A stretch of 23,047 bases of DNA from an uncultured Pseudoflavonifractor sp. (GCA_947383685.1 CANDEE010000025.1:1-23047); one strand, 5' to 3'. Shown: positions 11,958-21,667, counted from the first letter of the stretch. A program made the numbers and translations. The notes: generated by a model from the sequence alone, not told the origin.

Positions 11958-14081
11958 ATGAACAGCAAAAAACTCCTGTCCCTTGTCCTGTCCCTGACCA
12001 TGACGGCGGCCCTGGCGGCTCCCGCTTTGGCCGCTAAGGAAATTCAACCCCGCACCGCCGCAGGGGCGGCGGAAACCGGCAAGATTGTCATTCTCCATAC
12101 AAACGATGTTCACTGCCAAATTGACCAGGCCGTGAAGGAGAACAAGGAGACTGGCGAAAAGACCGTCACAGCCATGGGCTATGCCGGAGTTGCCGCTTAC
12201 AAGGCTGAAATGGAGGCCCAGTACGGCAAGGGCAACGTGACCCTGGTGGACGCCGGCGACGCCATTCAGGGCGGCCCCATTGGTACCCTGTCCAAGGGCT
12301 CTTATCTGGTGGATATTATGAACAAGGCCGGCTATGATCTGGCTGTGCCCGGCAACCATGAGTTTGACTACGGCATGGACAACTTCCTGTCCCTGGCCAA
12401 GGAGAAGGCCGAGTACACCTACATCTGCTCCAACTTCACCGACCTGAAGGGCCAGCCCATTTTTGAGCCTTACAAGGTGGTTGCCTACGGCGATGTGAAG
12501 GTGGGCTTTGTGGGTATTGATACCCCGGAGGCCTTTACCAAGTCCACTCCCACCTACTTCCAGGATGGAAACGGTAAGTATATTTACAGCTTTAGCGAGG
12601 GCAACAACGGCAAGGACCTTTACAATGCGGTTCAGAAGGCTGTTGACGGCGCCAGGGGCGAGGGCGCCGATTACGTAGTGGCTGTTGGCCACCTGGGCGA
12701 GAACGGCACCACCGACGAATGGAAGTCCAGCGCCGTAGCCGCCAACACCACCGGCATCGACGTGCTGGTGGACGGCCACTCTCACGAGGCCTTTGAGCAG
12801 ACCGTAAAGAACAAGGACGGCAAGGACGTGATGCTGGTCCAGACCGGCACCAAGCTTGCCAACATCGGAAAGATCGTCATTGACACCAAGACCAAGGAGA
12901 TCACCCACGAGCAGGTCAGCGGCTATGCCGAGCAGGATGAGGCTGTGGCCAAGTTCGTGGCCGACGTCAATGCGGAGTTTGACAAGGTTCTGAAGGAGGT
13001 CGTAGCTACCTCTGAGGTCCTCCTGACTACCAAGGACGCCGACGGAAACCGTCTGGTCCGCAGCGGCGAGACCAACCTGGGCGACCTGTGCGCTGACGCC
13101 TACCGGACTGTTCTGGGCGGCGATGTAGCCTTTGTTAACGGCGGCGGCATCCGGGCCGACATCCAGGTGGGAGACATCACCTACGGCGATATTATCAACG
13201 TCCATCCTTACAGCAACGAGGGCTGCCTGGTGGAAGTCACCGGCCAGACCATTCTGGACGCCCTGGAGCTGGGCACCCGCCTTTATCCCGAGGAGAGCGG
13301 CGGATTCCTTCAGGTTTCCGGTCTGACTTACGACATCAACTGCGGCATTCCCTCCTCTGTGAAGGTGAACGACAAAAACGAGTTTGTGGGGGTAGAGGGA
13401 GCCTACCGCGTCACCAACGTGCTGGTGGACGGCAAGCCCCTGGACCTGAAGAAAACCTATACCGTGGCTTCCCACAACTATATGCTCAAGGACGGTGGCG
13501 ACGGCTTTGTGATGTTCAAGGGCGCCAAGCTGCTGAAGGACAGCGTCATGCTGGACAACAAGGTCCTCATCGACTATATCGTGGAGAGCCTGTCCGGTAA
13601 GGTCACCGCCGACAAGTACGCCGAGGCTCAGGGTCGTATCAATATCATCAACCGTCCCGCTGACCTGAACGAGAAGGAGTGGTGGTATGCCGCCGCTGTG
13701 GAGGCTCTGGACACTGGTCTGATGAAGGGCACTGACAAGGGCTTTGACGCTTTGGCTGAGATTACGGAGGCCACTGTCTATCAGACCCTTTATAATGCCG
13801 CCGGCAACAAGGAGGCCGCCAAGGAAGGCGAGGAGTGGTACGCTCCTGCACTGGCCTGGGCCGCTGAGCAAGGCCTCTACAAAGCTGCGGGTGAGTTTAA
13901 GGACGGCGTTATTAACCGGGAAAAGACACTGGCTATCCTGAACGCTTATGCTCCCAACGCCCAAGGCCTGATGGTGGGCAACGAGAAGGGCGACATGATG
14001 GGCCAGAAGGCCTTGACCCGTGCTGAGCTGGCTCAGGTCATGGTCCGTCTGTCCGGGGTTCCCTCTCCTCTGGCCGATTGA
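11958..14081 (+). CDS. SLH-anchored secreted 5'-nucleotidase (UshA family)
   Basis: A 707-aa secreted metallophosphoesterase. A signal peptide (about 1-26, ending ALAA) precedes the calcineurin-like domain, whose metal ligands are visible: TNDVH (Asp50, His52), VDAGD (Asp98/Asp101), GNHE (Asn133, His134), GH (His245) and GHSH (His274, His276). The 5'-nucleotidase C-terminal domain (about 350-545) has NGGGIRAD and the substrate-stacking DGGDGF. Residues about 575-705 look like two to three SLH repeats that would hold it on secondary wall polymers. Family members hydrolyse 5'-nucleotides and sometimes nucleotide sugars or FAD. Position next to five flavoproteins makes extracellular FAD or nucleotide processing attractive, but ordinary nucleotide salvage is equally possible. 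The start follows GGAAGGTAAGG. Confidence 0.9.
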   Translation: MNSKKLLSLVLSLTMTAALAAPALAAKEIQPRTAAGAAETGKIVILHTNDVHCQIDQAVKENKETGEKTVTAMGYAGVAAYKAEMEAQYGKGNVTLVDAGDAIQGGPIGTLSKGSYLVDIMNKAGYDLAVPGNHEFDYGMDNFLSLAKEKAEYTYICSNFTDLKGQPIFEPYKVVAYGDVKVGFVGIDTPEAFTKSTPTYFQDGNGKYIYSFSEGNNGKDLYNAVQKAVDGARGEGADYVVAVGHLGENGTTDEWKSSAVAANTTGIDVLVDGHSHEAFEQTVKNKDGKDVMLVQTGTKLANIGKIVIDTKTKEITHEQVSGYAEQDEAVAKFVADVNAEFDKVLKEVVATSEVLLTTKDADGNRLVRSGETNLGDLCADAYRTVLGGDVAFVNGGGIRADIQVGDITYGDIINVHPYSNEGCLVEVTGQTILDALELGTRLYPEESGGFLQVSGLTYDINCGIPSSVKVNDKNEFVGVEGAYRVTNVLVDGKPLDLKKTYTVASHNYMLKDGGDGFVMFKGAKLLKDSVMLDNKVLIDYIVESLSGKVTADKYAEAQGRINIINRPADLNEKEWWYAAAVEALDTGLMKGTDKGFDALAEITEATVYQTLYNAAGNKEAAKEGEEWYAPALAWAAEQGLYKAAGEFKDGVINREKTLAILNAYAPNAQGLMVGNEKGDMMGQKALTRAELAQVMVRLSGVPSPLAD

Positions 14082-14094
14082 TTTTTTGATTCCA

Positions 14095-14134
14095 CAACAG
14101 GCTCCGAGATTACTCTCGGGGCCTGTTGTTTTTT
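14095..14134 (+). terminator. Terminator of the nucleotidase gene
   Basis: A 15-bp stem (14095-14109 with 14114-14128, one G-T pair), 4-nt loop TTAC and six Ts, 13 nt past the stop codon. Confidence 0.9.
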
Positions 14135-14171
14135 GCAAAAGAATCCTTTGCCATTTTTCGACGGTCATGGT

Positions 14172-14197
14172 AAAATAGCCGCAAGTGGCTATTTTTT
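14172..14197 (+). terminator. Second terminator-like hairpin
   Basis: AAATAGCC (14173-14180) pairs with GGCTATTT (14187-14194) and runs into a T tract. It appears to be a back-up terminator isolating the next gene. Confidence 0.65.
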
Positions 14198-14237
14198 CTA
14201 ATTGCACTGCCTATATCACAACGGTCCTCCGGGTTTG

Positions 14238-14246
14238 TGGTATGAT
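14238..14246 (+). promoter_or_regulatory. Extended -10 promoter of the LTA-synthase-like gene
   Basis: TGG directly before TATGAT (14241-14246) makes a TGn extended -10; no good -35 box is present. It predicts a start near 14253 and a leader of about 70 nt. Confidence 0.5.
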
Positions 14247-14324
14247 GCATTTTTTTGATTTATAGTGAATATGCCATTATGCGGTCGCTATATGCCTGCG
14301 GACAGCGGAAAGGAATCGGGAAGA

Positions 14325-16346
14325 ATGAGGCTGAAAGAGAGAAAACATACCCCCAAACGCTCTCTCCCGGAGCAGGCGGGCCACTGGCGGCGGGAGCTGC
14401 GGGAATACTGGTTCAGCGTAGGCCGGGGATTTCGGGAGCTGGGCGGGAGCCTGTCCTGGTGGATCAGTCGTCTGCCCTGGCCCCGCTCCTGGCGGGGGCC
14501 GCAATTCCGCCGCAGGCTGGGAGGACTTCTTTTGCTGCTCTCTCCGCTGCTGCTCACCTTCTGCTGCCAGCTTATTACCCTCCGTTCTGTGGATAGGACT
14601 TTTTCCTGGTTTTGGAACCATCTGCCCGCTGCCCTCCTCACTGCCGCTTTGTTGTTCTTGGCGGAATTGGCTCTGCTGCTGGCCTTTGGCAGACCCTTCT
14701 GGGCAGTGCTGCTTTCCGCCCTTCCCATAACGGTCCTGGCGGTGGTCAGTACCGTAAAGGAGCTGGTCAACGGGGTGCCCCTCCTCATCAGCGATCTTTC
14801 CATGGCGGGAGAGGCGGGCGCCATTGCCGGATTCCTCCGTCCGGGCATGAGCTGGGGAAGGGGTACCCTTCCGGCGATTGTCACTTTGGGCCTTTTCCTT
14901 TTCTGTTTGGGAATTCTCTACTGGGGCCGTGCCCTGGCCCCTGGACGGTACCGGGCTGTGGGCTGTGAAGCGGTGATAGTGGTTCTGGCCCTGGCCCTGC
15001 TTACAGCACCCCTCCGGGCCTTTGCTTCTGGAGAGGAAGGGGAAACTCAGGCCGGACGTAATGACAGGCTGGGCCTTTTGCTGGGTCTGTATAGCGCGGG
15101 AGTCCAGAGCGTCATGTCGGAGCCCGGGGACTATACTGAGGACAATCTGAACCGCATCCTTCTGGAGTTGGAGGCCGACGCGGAGCCGACACCCCAGCAG
15201 ACGTTCCAGCCGAACGTGGTTTTGATCGTCAGTGAGAGCTTTTTTGATGTGACGGAGCTTCCCAACCTCACCTTTTCCCATGACCCTATTCTGAATTTCC
15301 GCGCTCTGGGCAGGGCTTACCCCTCGGGGACCTTCCTCTCCAATACCTACGGAGGGGGAACAGGCAACGTGGAGATGGAGATATTGACAGGGATTCCTTC
15401 CGCATTTCTGGGGGCGGGGGAGAGCCATACCACCCTTTCCGATCCCACAGTCTACGAGCGGGTTCCTTCCATCGTAAAAGCATTCTCCGGCAACGGGTAC
15501 AGCACTGTGATGGTCCATACATACAACGATAGCCTCTACAACCGGAGCGTCAACCTGCCGGCGGTGGGCTTTGAGCAGACGGTGTTTCAGCAGGATTTTC
15601 CCAAGGGTTCTCACGAGGCGGGGGGCTTTCTCTCCGACCACAGCCTGACCCAGGAGCTGATCCGCCGCTTTGAGGCCAAGGGGGACAGCCCCATCTTCCT
15701 TTATGGCCTGTCCATGGAAAACCATCCCCCCTATCACGTGGGAAAGTTTTGGGGGGATACCTCCAATCTGGGGATACAATGCGACGTTCTGAACCAATGG
15801 GGGCTGGAGGTTATGGACTCCCTGGCCTACGGCCTCCGGGACGCGGACGTAGCTCTGGGAGAGCTACTGGACTACTTTTCCAAGCAGGAGGAGCCGGTGA
15901 TCGTGGTGTTTCTGGGGGATCATCTGCCGGGGCTTTACGTCACCGAGGAGGACAACCTCTATACTGCCCTGGGTTATTGTACCAGCAGCAACAGCCAGGA
16001 CTGGGGACCGGAGGAAATGAAGAAGATGCACTCCACCTCTTTCCTGGTCTGGAACAACTATGACGCAGAGCTGGACGTGCCGGAGGAAATATCTTGTACG
16101 ACTTTGGGCGCAAAGATTCTCTCTTGGGCAGGGGTGGAGCGGCCCCTCTACTTCCAGTGGGTGGACCGGGCCTCGGAGGAAGTTCTTCTCTACCGTCCCC
16201 GGCTCTTTGTGGGAGGGGACGGCGTCCCCTATGAGAAGACGCCCCAGGAGGCGGAGGAAACGGTGGCGGTATGGCGGAACCTGGTTTACGATGTGCTCTA
16301 CGGGAAAAATTACGCCACGGAGGAAATTACCGCCCTTGCCCCATGA
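14325..16346 (+). CDS. LTA-synthase-like membrane phosphoglycerol transferase / sulfatase-fold enzyme
   Basis: From ATG 14325 the protein is 673 aa. A basic cytoplasmic N-terminus is followed by about five membrane helices (roughly 65-85, 98-120, 122-142, 182-200, 215-233), then a large extracellular sulfatase-like domain. Catalytic features match LtaS-type enzymes: SESFFD with a metal-binding Glu, the nucleophile Thr in YGGGTGNVE, NHPPYH, and GDHLPG. Such enzymes transfer phosphoglycerol from phosphatidylglycerol to build lipoteichoic acid or to decorate surface glycans. Which polymer is modified cannot be told here. In-frame GTG 14265 and ATG 14271 lie upstream, but ATG 14325 has the better ribosome site (AGGAATCGGGAAG). 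The gene stands alone between terminators. Confidence 0.85.
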   Translation: MRLKERKHTPKRSLPEQAGHWRRELREYWFSVGRGFRELGGSLSWWISRLPWPRSWRGPQFRRRLGGLLLLLSPLLLTFCCQLITLRSVDRTFSWFWNHLPAALLTAALLFLAELALLLAFGRPFWAVLLSALPITVLAVVSTVKELVNGVPLLISDLSMAGEAGAIAGFLRPGMSWGRGTLPAIVTLGLFLFCLGILYWGRALAPGRYRAVGCEAVIVVLALALLTAPLRAFASGEEGETQAGRNDRLGLLLGLYSAGVQSVMSEPGDYTEDNLNRILLELEADAEPTPQQTFQPNVVLIVSESFFDVTELPNLTFSHDPILNFRALGRAYPSGTFLSNTYGGGTGNVEMEILTGIPSAFLGAGESHTTLSDPTVYERVPSIVKAFSGNGYSTVMVHTYNDSLYNRSVNLPAVGFEQTVFQQDFPKGSHEAGGFLSDHSLTQELIRRFEAKGDSPIFLYGLSMENHPPYHVGKFWGDTSNLGIQCDVLNQWGLEVMDSLAYGLRDADVALGELLDYFSKQEEPVIVVFLGDHLPGLYVTEEDNLYTALGYCTSSNSQDWGPEEMKKMHSTSFLVWNNYDAELDVPEEISCTTLGAKILSWAGVERPLYFQWVDRASEEVLLYRPRLFVGGDGVPYEKTPQEAEETVAVWRNLVYDVLYGKNYATEEITALAP

Positions 16347-16354
16347 AAGAGCAA

Positions 16355-16393
16355 AAAGAGAGGCCTGTCCGACATTCGGACAGGCCTCTCTTT
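16355..16393. terminator. Bidirectional terminator between the LTA-synthase-like gene and proA
   Basis: A perfect 18-bp stem (16355-16372 with 16376-16393) and a 3-nt loop, A-rich on the left and T-rich on the right, between convergent genes. Confidence 0.9.
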
Positions 16394-16409
16394 GATTCAA
16401 CAGATGCGG

Positions 16410-17666
16410 TTATTCCCGTATCTGTCCGTTTCCGTATACCACATATTTGGTGGAGGTCAGCTCCTCCAATCCCATGGGGCCTCTGGCATGGAGCTTTTGG
16501 GTGGAAATGCCGATTTCCGCTCCCAGGCCGAACTCAAAGCCGTCGGTAAACCGGGTGGAGGCGTTTACATACACTGCCGCCGCGTCCACTCCATCGCAGA
16601 ACTGCCGGGCGGTGGAGTAGCTCTCGGTAATAATAGCCTCCGAGTGACCCGTTCCGTGGGCGGCGATAAAATCCATGGCCTCCTTCGGGCCGGACACCAC
16701 CTTGACGGCAAGCTGATAGTCCCCATATTCGCAGTCCCAGTCTTCCCCAGTGGCGGGAATCACAAAGTCCCCCAGAATATGCCTGGCTTCCGGGTCGCCG
16801 TGAAGCGTTACGTTTTTCTGCTGTAAAAGGTCCCAGGCCATAGGCAGAAAATCCTCCGCCACAGCCCTGTCTACCAGCACGCACTCGGCGGCGTTGCACA
16901 CGGAGGGCCGGGAGCACTTGGCGTTATAAAGGATCCGGGCTGCCATGTCCAAATTAGCCCCGGCGTGGACATAGATATGACAGACCCCTTCTCCCGTACG
17001 GATAACGGGAACATGGGCGTTTGCCGCCACCGAGCGGATCAGTCCCGCGCCGCCCCGGGGAATCAGTACGTCCAGATAGGCGGTCAGGTTCATCATCTCG
17101 CCGGCAGACTTCCGGCTGGTATCCTCCACCAGAGCCACGCAGTCCCTGGGCAGACCCACTGATTCCAGCGCGTCCCGCAAAATGGCGGTGACCGCCTTGT
17201 TGGAGCGAAAGGCCTCCTTGCCTCCCCGGAGGATGCAGGCGTTACCCGATTTCAGACAGAGGGCGGCGGAGTCCACTGTCACATTGGGCCGGGCCTCGTA
17301 GATGATACCGACCACTCCCAGGGGCACCCGCCGCTGTTCCAGCTTCAATCCGTTGGGCCGCAAGGTGGTTTTTACCACTTGTCCTACGGGATCAGGGAGG
17401 GCGCGGACCTGCCGAATCCCCTCGGCAATCCCAGCAATGCGTGTTTCATCCAGGGTCAGCCGGTCCAGCAGGGATTCCCGCATCCCTTCGGCCCGGGCGG
17501 CCTCCAGGTCGGCGGCGTTGGCGGCAAGCCATTCTCCCTGCCGGGAAATCAGGGCGTCCGCCATGGCGGCGAGGGCGGCATTTTTCAGCCCCTCTCCAGT
17601 GACAGCCAGCTTCCTGGCGGCATTTTTTGCCGCCAGACCCTGGGCCTCAAGAATGGTCATGGACAT
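16410..17666 (-). CDS. proA: Gamma-glutamyl phosphate reductase
   Basis: Second step of proline synthesis: NADPH-dependent reduction of glutamyl-5-phosphate to glutamate-5-semialdehyde in the cytoplasm. The protein is 418 aa, the usual length. The aldehyde-dehydrogenase-fold catalytic Cys is Cys257 in RPSVCNAAE. Other family motifs include IYEARPNVTVD near 122-132, IPRGGAGLI near 202-210 and ILRGGKEA near 145-152. The start at ATG 17666 is preceded by AAAGGTGGAG, and a second ATG lies two codons inside. It overlaps the 3' end of proB by 20 nt, so the two are translationally coupled in a proBA operon. Confidence 0.97.
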   Translation of the reverse strand: MSMTILEAQGLAAKNAARKLAVTGEGLKNAALAAMADALISRQGEWLAANAADLEAARAEGMRESLLDRLTLDETRIAGIAEGIRQVRALPDPVGQVVKTTLRPNGLKLEQRRVPLGVVGIIYEARPNVTVDSAALCLKSGNACILRGGKEAFRSNKAVTAILRDALESVGLPRDCVALVEDTSRKSAGEMMNLTAYLDVLIPRGGAGLIRSVAANAHVPVIRTGEGVCHIYVHAGANLDMAARILYNAKCSRPSVCNAAECVLVDRAVAEDFLPMAWDLLQQKNVTLHGDPEARHILGDFVIPATGEDWDCEYGDYQLAVKVVSGPKEAMDFIAAHGTGHSEAIITESYSTARQFCDGVDAAAVYVNASTRFTDGFEFGLGAEIGISTQKLHARGPMGLEELTSTKYVVYGNGQIRE

Positions 17667-18483
17667 AGGCGCTCCACCTTTCCATATTTTTCTCCGCCGC
17701 TACAAACCGGGTGCCCACATCCTTTCCCTCCACGATGTCGTAGAGGGCGTCCAGCTTGTCTGAGTTGGTAATAACCATATCGATGCCGTGTGCCATGGCC
17801 CGTCTGGCGGCAGTAAGCTTGGTAGCCATGCCCCCCGTGCCCCACTGGGTGCCGCCTCCTCCACCCAGAGCCTCGATTTCCGGGGAAATGTCCTCCACCC
17901 GGCGAATCAGCCGGGCGCTGGGGTCCTTGTGGGGGTCGGCGTCGTAGAGGCCGTCAATGTCGCTGAGAAGCACCAGCAGATCGGCCCGGCACAGCCCCGC
18001 TACAATGGCGGACAGGGTATCATTGTCGCCCAGCACCTTTTTCTGCCCGGTCTCAATTTCGGAGGAGGATACCGAGTCATTTTCGTTGACCACCGGAATG
18101 ACCCCCATGTCCAAAATAGCGTCAAAGGTGCCGGTGAGGTGTTCCCGGCGGTGGGGGTCGTCTACATCGGCGTCGGTGAGCAAAATCTGGGCCACGGTCT
18201 GGCCGTATTCACCAAAAAACTTGTCATAGAGGTGCATCAGCTCACACTGGCCCACAGCGGCGGCGGCCTGCTTGCGGCGTAATTCGCCGGGGCGCTTGGA
18301 AAGGCCCAGCTTCACCGTGCCGACCCCGATGGCGCCGGAGGACACCAGAATGACCTCGTGCCCCATATTTTTCAGGTCGGAAAGCACCCTGGCCAGAGCG
18401 TCCATCTCCCGAAAATTGACCCCTCCGCCCTGCCGCAGCAGAGTAGAGGTCCCCACCTTAATTACCAGGCGTTGCTTGTCCAT
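17647..18483 (-). CDS. proB: Glutamate 5-kinase, short form without PUA domain
   Basis: First, usually proline-inhibited, step of proline synthesis: ATP-dependent phosphorylation of glutamate. The 278-aa protein is a complete amino-acid-kinase domain: KVGTSTL (9-15), VSSGAIGVG (47-55), NENDSVSS (133-140), GDNDT (152-156) and GTGGMATK near 215-222. It ends soon after the kinase fold, so the C-terminal PUA domain of the longer E. coli-type enzyme is absent. Short forms are known in other bacteria. The stop lies inside the start region of proA. The start at ATG 18483 has an AAAGGGGA ribosome site. Confidence 0.96.
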   Translation of the reverse strand: MDKQRLVIKVGTSTLLRQGGGVNFREMDALARVLSDLKNMGHEVILVSSGAIGVGTVKLGLSKRPGELRRKQAAAAVGQCELMHLYDKFFGEYGQTVAQILLTDADVDDPHRREHLTGTFDAILDMGVIPVVNENDSVSSSEIETGQKKVLGDNDTLSAIVAGLCRADLLVLLSDIDGLYDADPHKDPSARLIRRVEDISPEIEALGGGGGTQWGTGGMATKLTAARRAMAHGIDMVITNSDKLDALYDIVEGKDVGTRFVAAEKNMERWSAYVHDHS

Positions 18484-18519
18484 AGTATGGTCGTCCCCTT
18501 TGACTGTATCGATTTCTTC

Positions 18520-18530
18520 ATCATATCATA
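18520..18530 (-). promoter_or_regulatory. Weak -10 boxes for proBA
   Basis: Two overlapping TATGAT hexamers on the minus strand, 37-47 nt before the proB start, with no clear -35. The rest of 18484-18680 is AT-rich; no attenuator or T-box stem was recognised. Confidence 0.35.
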
Positions 18531-18626
18531 TTTGGCGGAAGAAACAAGAAGAAATACAAAAAAATTCTCTTTTGCCGAAGCATTTTGGGGAAAATGTACG
18601 AATTGGAAGTCCTGGATGTGAAAGTT

Positions 18627-18654
18627 TTGACAAGAGAAAGAAAAACCCTACAAA
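18627..18654 (+). promoter_or_regulatory. Possible distal promoter of trmL-pgk-tpiA-gpmI
   Basis: TTGACA (18627-18632), a 16-nt spacer and TACAAA (18649-18654). The -35 is perfect and the -10 is weaker. It lies upstream of the stronger candidate at 18680. Confidence 0.45.
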
Positions 18655-18679
18655 AATTTCTAAATTCATCCAATTTTGG

Positions 18680-18708
18680 TTGAAATTATCGGGGAAATGG
18701 GGTACAAT
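18680..18708 (+). promoter_or_regulatory. Promoter of the trmL-pgk-tpiA-gpmI operon
   Basis: TTGAAA (18680-18685), a 17-nt spacer and TACAAT (18703-18708), giving a leader of about 50 nt to the trmL start. Confidence 0.75.
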
Positions 18709-18765
18709 ACGCTTTGCGAATGACAAAGCCCTGTCCTACAGCAGTTTCCCGGAGGTGGCGGTTTT

Positions 18766-19278
18766 ATGCTCAACATTGTTCTTGTGGAGCCTCAAATCCA
18801 CCCCAACACAGGCAATGTGGCCCGGACCTGTGCCGCAACAGGCATCCGCCTGCACCTGGTGGAGCCTCTGGGCTTTGATATCAGCGACAAGGCCGTAAAG
18901 CGGGCGGGACTAGACTACTGGCATCTGGTGGATCTCCACGTGTGGCACAGTCTGGAGGAGCTTTTTGAAGCGGAGCGGCCGGAGGACATCTGGCTGGCTA
19001 CCGCCAAGGGGGTCAAAAGCTATGCGGACCCCTCGGTCTGTTTCCGGGACGGCTGTTGGCTTTTTTTTGGGAAGGAAACCGGAACCAGCACCGGGCCGGC
19101 GGGCCTTCCAGAGAAATTCCGTCTTGCCCATGCCGAACGCTGTATCCGCATTCCCATCCGGGCGGAGGCCCGGTGCCTCAATCTTTCCAATTCCGTGGCC
19201 ATCCTCGCCTATGAGGCCCTGCGCCAAACAGGTTTCCAGGGGCTCAAGCCCACGGGGGAGATGGCCGAAACAACCTAA
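18766..19278 (+). CDS. trmL: tRNA (cytidine/uridine-34-2'-O)-methyltransferase
   Basis: A SpoU/SPOUT methyltransferase of 170 aa that 2'-O-methylates the wobble nucleotide of certain tRNA-Leu species in its E. coli counterpart. Visible motifs are NTGNVARTC (14-22), FGKET (101-105) and LNLSNSVAI (148-156), which form the knotted AdoMet site. A short insertion (about residues 105-112, Gly/Thr/Ser-rich) separates FGKET from GLPE, which are normally close together. The ribosome site GGAGGT lies 9 nt before ATG 18766. The next gene, pgk, starts 28 nt after the stop with no terminator between, so they are probably co-transcribed. Confidence 0.93.
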   Translation: MLNIVLVEPQIHPNTGNVARTCAATGIRLHLVEPLGFDISDKAVKRAGLDYWHLVDLHVWHSLEELFEAERPEDIWLATAKGVKSYADPSVCFRDGCWLFFGKETGTSTGPAGLPEKFRLAHAERCIRIPIRAEARCLNLSNSVAILAYEALRQTGFQGLKPTGEMAETT

Positions 19279-19306
19279 TAGCCAATGTAAAAAGGAGGTC
19301 AACGCC

Positions 19307-20587
<1,281 letters not shown>

Positions 20588-20592
20588 GGAGT

Positions 20593-20723
20593 GCGGGGAC
20601 ACGGCCTGCGAGGGAGCTTTGACTGGAGCGAGGGCAGGCGTAGGGCCGCAAGGCGGCCAGCAAGCCAGCCCGAGTCGGAGGGAAAGCGACCGAGCGCCCA
20701 GGCCGGGTCGCAGCATGACAATG
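20593..20723 (+). repeat. Structured intergenic element, copy A (after pgk)
   Basis: Starts within 11 nt of the pgk stop. Predicted pairs: outer stem 602-608 with 699-705 (offsets from 20000), extended by 598-600 with 707-709; conserved GCTTT (616-620) with AAAGC (683-687); GGGC (632-635) with GCCC (668-671); TGG (624-626) with TCG (675-677) through wobble pairs; apical hairpin GGCCGC (644-649) with GCGGCC (653-658) and a 3-nt loop. The core CCAGCCCGAGTCGGAGGG and the tail TGACAATG match copy B. No coding sense was found. It probably acts as RNA in the operon transcript or is a dispersed repeat. Confidence 0.8.
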
Positions 20724-20759
20724 AGCTGTTATATAAATATTTTTAAGGAGCATTGACCA

Positions 20760-21533
20760 ATGAATAGAAGATACCGTAAGACCATCATCGCCGGCAACTG
20801 GAAGATGAACAAGACCCTGACCGAGACCAAGGCCTTTGCTGAGGAGTTCAAGCCCCTGCTGGGCCGTCCCAAGTGGTGTGAGGTCGTTCTGTGCGTTCCC
20901 TATGTGAACCTCCAGGCCGCCATCCGGATGTTTAAAGACAGCCGGGTGTCCATTGGCGCCGAGAGCTGCCACTATGAGTCCACCGGCGCCTTTACCGGCG
21001 AGGTGTCCCCCGAAATGCTCAAGGACATCGGCGTCAAGTATGTCATCATCGGCCACTCCGAGCGCCGCCAGTATTACAACGAGACCGATTTTACCGTCAA
21101 CAAGAAGGTAAAGGCCGCCCTGGAGGCGGGCCTCAGGCCCATCGTCTGCGTAGGCGAGAGCCTGGAGCAGCGGGAGCTGGGGGTCACGCTGGACCTTATT
21201 ACCTATCAGGTCAAGTGCGCTCTGGCCGGCGTGCCTGCCGAGAAGATGCGCCACGTGGTCTTTGCCTATGAGCCCATCTGGGCTATCGGCACCGGAAAGA
21301 CTGCCACCTCTTTGGAGGCCCAGGAGGTCTGCGAGCACATCCGCACCGTTATCCGCAAGCTGTACGGCGCCCGTGTGGCCCGTGCCGTCACCATCCAATA
21401 CGGCGGTTCCATGAATCCCAAGAATGCCTATGAGCTGCTCAGCCAGCCCGATGTGGACGGCGGCCTGATCGGCGGTGCGGCCCTGAAGCCCGACCAGCTT
21501 ATGGACATTGTCAACGCCGCCAATCAGGACTAA
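20760..21533 (+). CDS. tpiA: Triosephosphate isomerase
   Basis: Interconverts dihydroxyacetone phosphate and glyceraldehyde-3-phosphate. A complete TIM barrel of 257 aa. Catalytic residues are Asn13 and Lys15 in GNWKMN, His99 in IIGHSERR and Glu171 in AYEPIWAIGTG, where loop 6 follows. QYGGSMNP and the final phosphate-binding IGGAAL are present. ATG 20760 follows AAGGAG at 20744-20749. It lies 172 nt after pgk because structured element A fills the gap; there is no clear terminator with a U-tract, so the operon probably continues. Confidence 0.97.
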   Translation: MNRRYRKTIIAGNWKMNKTLTETKAFAEEFKPLLGRPKWCEVVLCVPYVNLQAAIRMFKDSRVSIGAESCHYESTGAFTGEVSPEMLKDIGVKYVIIGHSERRQYYNETDFTVNKKVKAALEAGLRPIVCVGESLEQRELGVTLDLITYQVKCALAGVPAEKMRHVVFAYEPIWAIGTGKTATSLEAQEVCEHIRTVIRKLYGARVARAVTIQYGGSMNPKNAYELLSQPDVDGGLIGGAALKPDQLMDIVNAANQD

Positions 21534-21536
21534 GAA

Positions 21537-21667
21537 GCGCGAAACAAGTCTCTGCCGCCGTGCTTTGATCGAAGCGAGGGCGAGCGGAGGGTCACAGAGT
21601 GACCCGAAGACCAGCCCGAGTCGGAGGGAAAGCAAGGCGGCAGCCAGAGACTTGCGTAGCGTGACAA
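21537..21667 (+). repeat. Structured intergenic element, copy B (after tpiA)
   Basis: Starts 3 nt after the tpiA stop codon. Predicted pairs (offsets from 21000): outer stem 545-554 with 645-654, a perfect 10 bp, extended by 555-559 with 636-640; conserved GCTTT (562-566) with AAAGC (629-633); GGGC (578-581) with GCCC (614-617); CGA (570-572) with TCG (621-623); apical hairpin GGGTCAC (589-595) with GTGACCC (599-605) and a 3-nt loop. The outer and apical stems have sequences unlike copy A but keep the pairing, while the core and the tail TGACAATG are shared. Confidence 0.8.

Noticed and set aside
11793..14207. 804-codon minus-strand open frame opposite the nucleotidase
   Set aside because: It is the shadow of the 5'-nucleotidase gene, which has a signal peptide, complete metal motifs, ribosome site and terminator. 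The antisense product has none of these.
18484..18765. T-box or riboswitch upstream of proBA or trmL
   Set aside because: I found no T-box consensus, specifier loop or antiterminator stem; only promoter-like boxes were visible.
18965..19306. Upstream extension of the pgk frame into trmL
   Set aside because: The extension overlaps trmL in another frame and has no family match; ATG 19307 has a strong ribosome site and the normal Pgk N-terminus.
20588..20759. Small protein genes inside the structured elements
   Set aside because: Short open frames cross both elements, but the two copies differ in frame and composition, and differences preserve base pairing rather than codons.
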